Of a DNA stretch of 12,905 nt, positions 7,714-12,905 are shown piece by piece (the stretch's first letter is position 1; each line of letters begins with the position of its first letter). The translations under genes were made by a program, and so were the position numbers. The notes beneath the pieces were generated by a model. It did not search any database. It had not been told where the DNA came from and saw only the letters and a list, made by a program, of their open reading frames with translations. The DNA comes from Bacteroidales bacterium. GTDB lineage: Bacteria > Bacteroidota > Bacteroidia > Bacteroidales > Bacteroidaceae. The stretch covers positions 1 to 12,905 of the forward strand of contig SFID01000072.1 of NCBI GenBank assembly GCA_004555425.1. The letters are read 5' to 3'.

Positions 7714-9564
7714 TTATTTAGTTTTTGTGTTGAGCGAATAAACTTTCAAATTGCTAATTTTGGCTTTGCCTTTGCTGCATTTCAGGGAGAGTTCCGTGTA
7801 GGGTGAGTTGGGGAATACGAGGTTGGTCATGGCCAAGCGTCCTTCCTTTTCAAAGACCTCAATGCTGGAGCGGTCCACGAAAATGCGCAGGCTGAGTTTG
7901 CCGTTGTGGCGATGCGTGGGGGCAACGGTCACGGCTGGGAAGTCCTGGCTGAAATTGACGATGCCGCTTTGCGTGCGGTCGAAGGCCAGCGTTTCCTTGT
8001 CGGAGTCGTACGTGAGGACAACGCGCTCTCCCGCTTTGTTGGCGAGCGTGAGGGTCAGCACTTGGCCCTTGCGCGCCTCAAGGTCAACGAGAATTTCGCA
8101 GATACCGTCGTTATGCGTTGGCAGAGAGATAGTGTTGTCGGATTTGCCCAAGGAGAAACGGCGCGATTGGTGGTGCAGTCCACCGCGGAGGGCTTCCAGT
8201 TCGGGGCTTGGCGTAGAGGAGAGGTAGTACTGGCCATCCGTGTCCTTGAAGATGCCCATCTCGCGCGGCAGGGTGTTGGCGCTGCGATATTGCAGGGTAG
8301 GCACTTCGGCGGCATATTGCCAGTTGCTCATCCATCCGATGACGGTACGGCGGTTGTTGGGCGCATCGCTCCAACTCACAGCGGCATAGTGGTCCTTGCC
8401 ATAGTCCATCCATTTGGTGGGAATGGTTCCCGTGGTGTCGGTGTCGGCCTTGAAGGTCGTGCCGTCAAAGTCGCCAATAAAATATTGCGTGGCGCTGCCA
8501 CCGAAGGGGCCGCCAGGGTTTAGGTTGCATACCAGCGCCCACTTCTTCTCGTTCCCCGTGGAGCCGCTAACGGGCAGTTCAAACAGGTCGGGGCATTCCC
8601 ACACACCGCCTTGTGCACCCATGCCCTTGCCAAAGCGACTGGCCAGCGTCCACTGCTTCAGGTCGGGCGAGGTGTAGATGAGCATTTCCTTCTCCAGGGC
8701 GTGGGCGAGCAGCATGACCCATTGCTGGTGCGCTTCGTCCCAGAACATATTGGGGTCGCGCGCCTCGGTCTCCATGGTTATCACAGGATTGCCGGGATAT
8801 TTCGTAAAGGTGTTGCCTCCGTCTGTGCTGTAGGCAAGACTCTGCATCTGGCTGGCAGCGGCCGAGGTATAGAGTGTAACGATGGCGTCCTTGCCAAAGC
8901 CCGCACTGTTGTGATGGTCGATGGCCGAACTGCCGCTGAATATCATGCCCAGCCCGTCGGGAAGGATCGTGGGCTCTTGACGTTCCCAATGGATAAGGTC
9001 GCGGCTGGTGGCGTGGCCCCAGGTCATATTGGCCCACTTGGAGCCATAGGGATTCCACTGATAGCACAGGTGCCAAAGGCTGTCGGCATAGACCATACCG
9101 TTGGGGTCGTTCATCCAGCCGTAGTCGGGAGTATGGTGAAAGGCGGGGCGAAATTTCTCGCGGTTTGAGATGTCAAAGGTATCGCTCATCGCGATGTTCT
9201 TCCAGCAGGCATCGCCCTGTGCTTCGCGCACGGTGGCACGGCTCTGGTTGCTGATGACATCGAGAATAATGTGTTTTCCGCGATAGGAGGAAAGGTCGAG
9301 AGGAACCATATAGTCCACTTTGTTTTTGGCAAGCCGCGCTGTGAAATTTTTTTCCTGCTTGCCGTCCACGAGGAGATTGAGTGTGGCCTCCTCACCATTG
9401 TCCTGAATCGGCAGCATAAGGTACTTGCCCTCGCCCGTTATCCGAATCATAGTGTTGTTAGTGCCGAGGAATTCCACCTTCACACCCTGACGCTCTTGCG
9501 CCTGAACCACCGACGGCCCCAGGCAGAGCAAGGCCATCATTAGTATTTGCGAAATTCTTTTCAT
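7714..9564 (-). CDS. GH32 fructan/sucrose hydrolase with N-terminal beta-domain
   Basis: This 616-residue enzyme cleaves fructosyl bonds in levan, inulin, fructo-oligosaccharides or sucrose. A signal peptide (about 1-22, ending VQA) leads into a beta-domain (about 28-125) like the DUF4980 module of Bacteroidales GH32 enzymes. The five-bladed catalytic propeller (about 138-450) carries the nucleophile Asp153 in WMNDPNG, the transition-state residue Asp270 in EARDP, and the acid/base Glu323 in WECPD. A C-terminal beta-sandwich (about 470-612) follows. All three catalytic residues are present. No good lipobox is seen (the only Cys near the signal follows Leu-Leu), so it should be soluble in the periplasm or secreted. 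Exo-action is likely but not provable from sequence. It is the first gene of an operon with the importer and fructokinase and is divergent from the sensor-regulator. Confidence 0.94.
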   Translation of the reverse strand: MKRISQILMMALLCLGPSVVQAQERQGVKVEFLGTNNTMIRITGEGKYLMLPIQDNGEEATLNLLVDGKQEKNFTARLAKNKVDYMVPLDLSSYRGKHIILDVISNQSRATVREAQGDACWKNIAMSDTFDISNREKFRPAFHHTPDYGWMNDPNGMVYADSLWHLCYQWNPYGSKWANMTWGHATSRDLIHWERQEPTILPDGLGMIFSGSSAIDHHNSAGFGKDAIVTLYTSAAASQMQSLAYSTDGGNTFTKYPGNPVITMETEARDPNMFWDEAHQQWVMLLAHALEKEMLIYTSPDLKQWTLASRFGKGMGAQGGVWECPDLFELPVSGSTGNEKKWALVCNLNPGGPFGGSATQYFIGDFDGTTFKADTDTTGTIPTKWMDYGKDHYAAVSWSDAPNNRRTVIGWMSNWQYAAEVPTLQYRSANTLPREMGIFKDTDGQYYLSSTPSPELEALRGGLHHQSRRFSLGKSDNTISLPTHNDGICEILVDLEARKGQVLTLTLANKAGERVVLTYDSDKETLAFDRTQSGIVNFSQDFPAVTVAPTHRHNGKLSLRIFVDRSSIEVFEKEGRLAMTNLVFPNSPYTELSLKCSKGKAKISNLKVYSLNTKTK

Positions 9565-9595
9565 GATAGATTTATGAAGTTAATGTTTTGAGGTT

Positions 9596-9634
9596 GCATT
9601 TTTCATATCGCATTTTCCATGCGCCATTTCTCAA
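9596..9634. repeat. Three imperfect 13-base repeats in the GH32 leader
   Basis: The segments 9596-9608, 9609-9621 and 9622-9634 are related 13-mers built on GCATTTT/CCAT. They fall in the predicted untranslated leader of the GH32 operon. Whether they have a function cannot be told from the sequence. Confidence 0.3.
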
Positions 9635-9643
9635 TCGGCAGTG

Positions 9644-9651
9644 CAAAACTA
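9644..9651 (-). promoter_or_regulatory. Candidate -7 element of the GH32-MFS-fructokinase operon
   Basis: On the minus strand this reads TAGTTTTG, an exact match to TAnnTTTG. It lies about 80 bases before the ATG at 9564 and would give a leader of roughly 70 bases. The -33 region is weak: the nearest TTTG-like word (TTTC, at 9676-9679) is about 24 bases away. A poor -33 box fits a promoter that needs an activator. Confidence 0.45.
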
Positions 9652-9668
9652 CTAGATAAGTGAAATAC

Positions 9669-9706
9669 ATACTATGAAAAATTGTTCCAATAGTATTGAA
9701 ATTGTT
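9669..9706. promoter_or_regulatory. Candidate operator: direct repeat upstream of the GH32 promoter
   Basis: Two similar words lie about 20 bases apart: ATACTATGAAAAATTGTT (9669-9686) and ATAGTATTGAAATTGTT (9690-9706). They share a long core ending AAATTGTT and fall just upstream of the candidate -7 element, where an activator would bind. AraC-family domains often bind direct repeats about two helical turns apart, so this is a plausible site for the neighbouring hybrid regulator. No binding data support it here. Confidence 0.4.
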
Positions 9707-9757
9707 GCACCGCTTGTTTTTTATTATACTGCCCCCCATTTTTCATATTTTTTGTAG

Positions 9758-9765
9758 TATTTTTG
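9758..9765 (+). promoter_or_regulatory. Candidate -7 element for the sensor-regulator gene
   Basis: TATTTTTG matches TAnnTTTG on the plus strand. It lies upstream of the inverted-repeat element, so a transcript from here would cross the whole element before reaching the ATG at 10004 and carry a leader of over 200 bases. No good -33 box is seen at the right distance. Confidence 0.25.
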
Positions 9766-9792
9766 ACGTGGAAAACAATTCTACCCCTTACC

Positions 9793-9986
9793 TAAGGTAG
9801 GTTCTATAAATTAGCTTGCGATGGATTCACGGCTATCGTGCCGTAGATTTTTGTTTTCCATGAAGGAGCGTAGCGGGCTACGTGACTGAATGAAAAACAA
9901 AAAGATACGGTGCGAGAGGCGCGAATACATCCAAGCAGAATAGAAACCCTGCCTTCCATTGAAACTAATTTATAGAACCTACCTTA
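9793..9986. mobile_element. 194-bp element with perfect 22-bp terminal inverted repeats (MITE-like or invertible segment)
   Basis: Bases 9793-9814 are the exact reverse complement of 9965-9986 (outer part TAAGGTAGGTTCTATAAATT). The interior is also partly palindromic. Left-arm words such as GATTTTTGTTTTCCAT (9846-9861) resemble the reverse complement of the right-arm stretch TGAAAAACAAAAAGATAC (9891-9908), and the centre is a CGTAGC/GCTACG hairpin (9869-9882). The outermost bases at both ends are TA, which would fit a TA target duplication. It holds no convincing gene. Its right end is 17 bases before the regulator's ATG. The full-length palindromic build favours a MITE; the size and position would also suit an invertible promoter segment. 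Confidence 0.6.
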
Positions 9987-10003
9987 AATCTTATTTCGAC
10001 GCT

Positions 10004-12730
10004 ATGAAAACCAGATTCATGCTGTTTCTGTTGTGCGGTCTTTCTATGATTTTTTCGGCTTGCCAAGAGAAACGTATATATAAAATAGGTGTGTCGCAAT
10101 GCAGCAGCGACGACTGGCGCAACAAATGCAACGAGGAAATCCAACGCGAAATGATTTTCCACCCCGATGCGAAGGTAGAGATACGCTCGGCGGAGGACAG
10201 CAACGAGAAGCAGATAGCCGATATCCGCTATTTCGTGGACCACGGCTTTGACATTATCGTCGTGGCGCCCAACGAGGCCAATGCCATTACGCCTATTATT
10301 AAAGAGGTGTATGAGAAAGGCATCCCCATCGTCATCTTCGACCGCAATATCAATGACGAGAGTTATACGGCCTATCTGGGCGTGGACAATCAGGGCATCG
10401 GTGAATCGGCCGCACGCTATGCGCACCACTTGGTGGGCGAAGGGGCGAAGGTGATTGAGATATACGGACGCCCAGGTTCCACACCAGCCATTGAGCGCCA
10501 CGCGGGATTCGTTCGCGAGATGAAGAAGGGCGGATTGAACCTTCAAGCCACGGCATACGGTAATTGGAACTACGAAGATGCTGCCCGCGTCTGCGATTCT
10601 CTGTTTGCCATCCACAAGGATGTGGACCTCGTCTTTGCCCACAACGACCGCATGGCCATTGCCGCCTCCGAGCGGGCGCGCCGTCATGGCCTGCAGGTGC
10701 AGGTGATTGGCGTAGATGCCGCGCCCGAAATAGGCATCAAGGCTGTGGCCGACAGCACCATCGACGCCACCTTCCTCTATCCCACCGAGGGTTACAGGCT
10801 GATTCGCACCGCCCTGGCCATCCTCAAGGGTCAGCCCTACGAGCGGAAGGTGGTCCTGCCCAAATCGTCGGTCGTGGACATCTCGAATGCCGACATCCTC
10901 CTGCTACAGAACGAAACGATGAAGGAAGAAACGGGCAAGATTCACCAACTCAAGACGCAGGTGGACGAATACCTCAGCCGGCATGCCGTACAGACCACGC
11001 TCTTCTACTTCACCATCGCCCTACTCGTGCTGATAGCGGGCGTACTCTTCCTGCTGCTCCACGTATTCTGGCAGCGCAAACGCTATCAAGGCGAACTGCT
11101 TCGCCAAAACCGCTTGCTCGAGGAACAGCGCGACAAGCAGAAGGAACTCAACGAGCAACTGGAAAGGGCCACCCAGTCCAAACTCGTCTTCTTCACCAAC
11201 GTATCGCACGACCTGCGTACACCGCTCACGCTGATAGCCGAGCCCGTGGAACAGTTGGCCAATGCCGACAACCTGACCGACCAGCAGCACACACTCCTGC
11301 GGATAGCCAACAAGAATGTGCTCATCCTCAAACGACTGATTAACCAGATTCTGGATTTCCGCAAGTACGAAAACGGCAAGTTGCAGTTCCACCGCCAAGA
11401 GGTGAACTTCACCGCGCTGGTCAACGAGTGGGCCGAGTCCTTCCTGACACTAGCCCGCAAGCGCGACATCAAGTTGGTGCTCAACATTGGCCTTCCCGCA
11501 GACTTTTCCCTCGCCATCAATGCCGAGATGATAGAGCGCGTTTTCTTCAACCTCATGTCCAACGCCTTCAAGCACACACCTGCCAACGGACAAATCGTTT
11601 TCACCTGCTCCAGCGAACCTTCGTGGCTCACCTTCAGCGTGAAGGATTCGGGCAAGGGTATCAGCGAGGCCGACCTGTGCAAGATTTTCGACCGCTTCTA
11701 CCAAGTGGACAAGATACATCCCGAGGGCTCGGGCATCGGCCTTTCGCTGGTCAAGGCCTTCGTAGAACTCCACGGCGGAACGGTCAGCGCGGAGAGCCAG
11801 TTGGGCGAAGGAGCCTGCTTCACGGTGCGCCTGCCCATCACGCATACCGACGTCATACGGACGGCCGAGGAGCATCCCATACTGACGGCCAACGAGGTGG
11901 AAAACGAACTGAGCGATGTGGAATCGGCTAGCGTCAATATTCGTCCCGACGACCCGCTCCTGCTGGTCATCGACGACAACGAAGACATTCGCTGTATGGT
12001 CAAGTTGCTTATGCAAGAGGACTACAATGTCATCACCGCCAGCAACGGCCTCGACGGCGTCCGGCTGGCCGCCAAGTACGTGCCCGACCTGATTATCTGC
12101 GACGTGATGATGCCCGAGGTGGACGGCATGGAATGCACGCGACGCATCAAGGCTGAGGTCTCCACCTCCCACATTCCCATACTTCTCCTCACAGCCTGCT
12201 CTATGGACGAACAGCGCCAGCAAGGCTACGAATGTGGCGCCGACGGCTATATATCCAAGCCCTTCAACGAGGCGGTGCTGAAAGCGCGCTGCCGCAACCT
12301 CATTGACAATCGGAAGCATATCAAGCAGTTGTGGACCAGCGGACAGCCCGCCCTCAGCACGCTTGTCAGCGCACCGCGGCCAGCTATGTCGGGCGACGTG
12401 GAGAACGACTTCTACGCCCGCTTGCTGGACATCATCAAGCAGGAAATGGGCAATCCCGAACTGAATGTAGATTCCCTGGCTGGCAAGATGGGCCTCGGCC
12501 GCTCGCAGTTCTATCGCAAAATCAAGGCCCTCACCAACTATTCGCCCGTAGAACTGCTGCGCAACCTCCGCCTGAAGCGCTCGCGCGAACTACTCCTGAC
12601 CACCGACCTCTCCATCAGCGAGGTGGCCTACGAGGTTGGGTTCACCGCCCCGGCCTATTTCACCCGCTGTTACCGCGAAGCCTTTGGCGAAACGCCCTCT
12701 GAGGTGCGCGACAAATTGCGCAAGAAGTAA
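10004..12730 (+). CDS. Hybrid two-component sensor-regulator with sugar-binding-protein-like sensor and AraC output
   Basis: This 908-residue protein joins sensing and gene control in one chain. An N-terminal signal/anchor (1-20) precedes a periplasmic type-I sugar-binding-protein domain like RbsB (about 26-310), and a membrane helix follows at 333-355. In the cytoplasm come the phosphoacceptor His402 (SHDLRTPL) and an ATPase domain with N-box Asn520, DSGKGI (548-553) and GSGIGLSL (575-582). Next is a receiver domain with Asp657/Asp658, phosphoacceptor Asp700 (IICDVMMP), Thr730 and Lys752, and last an AraC DNA-binding domain (about 808-905). All signalling residues are intact. The layout matches B. 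thetaiotaomicron BT1754, which senses fructose, and the divergent GH32-MFS-fructokinase operon supports that role here. The frame is open upstream to a TTG at 9959, but that part is element sequence, so the ATG at 10004, which begins the signal, was chosen. Confidence 0.93.
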   Translation: MKTRFMLFLLCGLSMIFSACQEKRIYKIGVSQCSSDDWRNKCNEEIQREMIFHPDAKVEIRSAEDSNEKQIADIRYFVDHGFDIIVVAPNEANAITPIIKEVYEKGIPIVIFDRNINDESYTAYLGVDNQGIGESAARYAHHLVGEGAKVIEIYGRPGSTPAIERHAGFVREMKKGGLNLQATAYGNWNYEDAARVCDSLFAIHKDVDLVFAHNDRMAIAASERARRHGLQVQVIGVDAAPEIGIKAVADSTIDATFLYPTEGYRLIRTALAILKGQPYERKVVLPKSSVVDISNADILLLQNETMKEETGKIHQLKTQVDEYLSRHAVQTTLFYFTIALLVLIAGVLFLLLHVFWQRKRYQGELLRQNRLLEEQRDKQKELNEQLERATQSKLVFFTNVSHDLRTPLTLIAEPVEQLANADNLTDQQHTLLRIANKNVLILKRLINQILDFRKYENGKLQFHRQEVNFTALVNEWAESFLTLARKRDIKLVLNIGLPADFSLAINAEMIERVFFNLMSNAFKHTPANGQIVFTCSSEPSWLTFSVKDSGKGISEADLCKIFDRFYQVDKIHPEGSGIGLSLVKAFVELHGGTVSAESQLGEGACFTVRLPITHTDVIRTAEEHPILTANEVENELSDVESASVNIRPDDPLLLVIDDNEDIRCMVKLLMQEDYNVITASNGLDGVRLAAKYVPDLIICDVMMPEVDGMECTRRIKAEVSTSHIPILLLTACSMDEQRQQGYECGADGYISKPFNEAVLKARCRNLIDNRKHIKQLWTSGQPALSTLVSAPRPAMSGDVENDFYARLLDIIKQEMGNPELNVDSLAGKMGLGRSQFYRKIKALTNYSPVELLRNLRLKRSRELLLTTDLSISEVAYEVGFTAPAYFTRCYREAFGETPSEVRDKLRKK

Positions 12731-12854
12731 TGGCGAGCCAATCAACAACCCGAGGGGGGCTAGGCTTTCCATCGTAGATAGGACCTGACAAGAACAATAG
12801 CGGTTGCAACGAAGCGCGCCAGCCCAAAATCCATTTTTCTCGGGGAGATAGCCA
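12731..12854. other. Intergenic stretch after the sensor-regulator
   Basis: No gene, RNA or clear terminator is seen. The stretch is of mixed composition and leads into the GC-rich tandem repeat. Confidence 0.5.
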
Positions 12855-12905
12855 GCGACCCGCGCCCGCGGGTCACGCGACCTGCGCCCGCGGGTCACAC
12901 GACCT
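12855..12905. repeat. 22-bp GC-rich palindromic tandem repeat, cut by the window edge
   Basis: Two full units (12855-12876 and 12877-12898) and the first 7 bases of a third are visible. Each unit contains GACCCGCG, a CC spacer and CGCGGGTC, an 8-bp palindrome; the second unit has one change (C to T) in its left arm. The units abut with no unique spacers. It may act as a transcription stop or structural repeat behind the regulator gene; its total length is unknown. Confidence 0.75.

Noticed and set aside
9959..10003. TTG start for the sensor-regulator
   Set aside because: It lies in the right end of the inverted-repeat element and would add 15 residues before the signal sequence; ATG at 10004 starts the signal directly.
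12855..12905. CRISPR array at the right edge
   Set aside because: The units abut without unique spacers and no cas genes are seen; it is a simple tandem repeat.

Overview
The window looks like a piece of a Bacteroidales chromosome (Bacteroides/Prevotella relatives). The reasons are a full hybrid two-component regulator fused to an AraC domain, a GH84 enzyme very close to the Bacteroides thetaiotaomicron O-GlcNAcase type, a GH32 enzyme with the N-terminal beta-domain typical of that order, several matches to the Bacteroidetes -7 promoter element TAnnTTTG, and no strong Shine-Dalgarno sites. Coding regions are GC-rich and intergenic regions are AT-rich.

Layout. Bases 1-155 hold hairpins and two competing partial reading frames that run off the left edge; neither can be assigned. 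Bases 156-319 are a small element bounded by 15-bp terminal inverted repeats. A minus-strand gene (372-3047) encodes a fusion of a kelch beta-propeller of the cyclically permuted sialate-mutarotase family with a sodium:solute symporter. Divergent from it, at 3255-5480, lies a secreted GH84 beta-N-acetylglucosaminidase. A strong two-way terminator (5503-5545) closes this gene and the next operon, which comes from the right. That operon, on the minus strand and read from 9564 down to 5617, encodes a GH32 fructan/sucrose hydrolase, an MFS sugar importer and a PfkB fructokinase, spaced 4 and 20 bases apart. Divergent from it (10004-12730) is a hybrid two-component sensor-regulator with a periplasmic sugar-binding-protein-like sensor. 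Between GH32 and the regulator lie a candidate promoter and operator and a 194-bp element with perfect 22-bp terminal inverted repeats that ends 17 bases before the regulator's start codon. The window ends in a GC-rich palindromic tandem repeat.

How the genes work together. The right half reads as a compact fructan or sucrose utilisation locus. GH32 releases fructose in the periplasm, the regulator senses it there and activates the operon through its AraC domain, the MFS protein imports it, and fructokinase phosphorylates it. The gene set and its divergent regulator resemble the B. thetaiotaomicron fructan locus around BT1754-BT1759, but no SusC/SusD pair is inside this window. The left half reads as host or mucin glycan scavenging: GH84 frees GlcNAc, and the propeller-symporter probably equilibrates and imports a released sugar such as sialic acid.

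I do not see a clearly undescribed multi-gene system. The points that most deserve a second look are the mutarotase-symporter fusion and the inverted-repeat element at the regulator's start, which could be either a MITE or an invertible segment.
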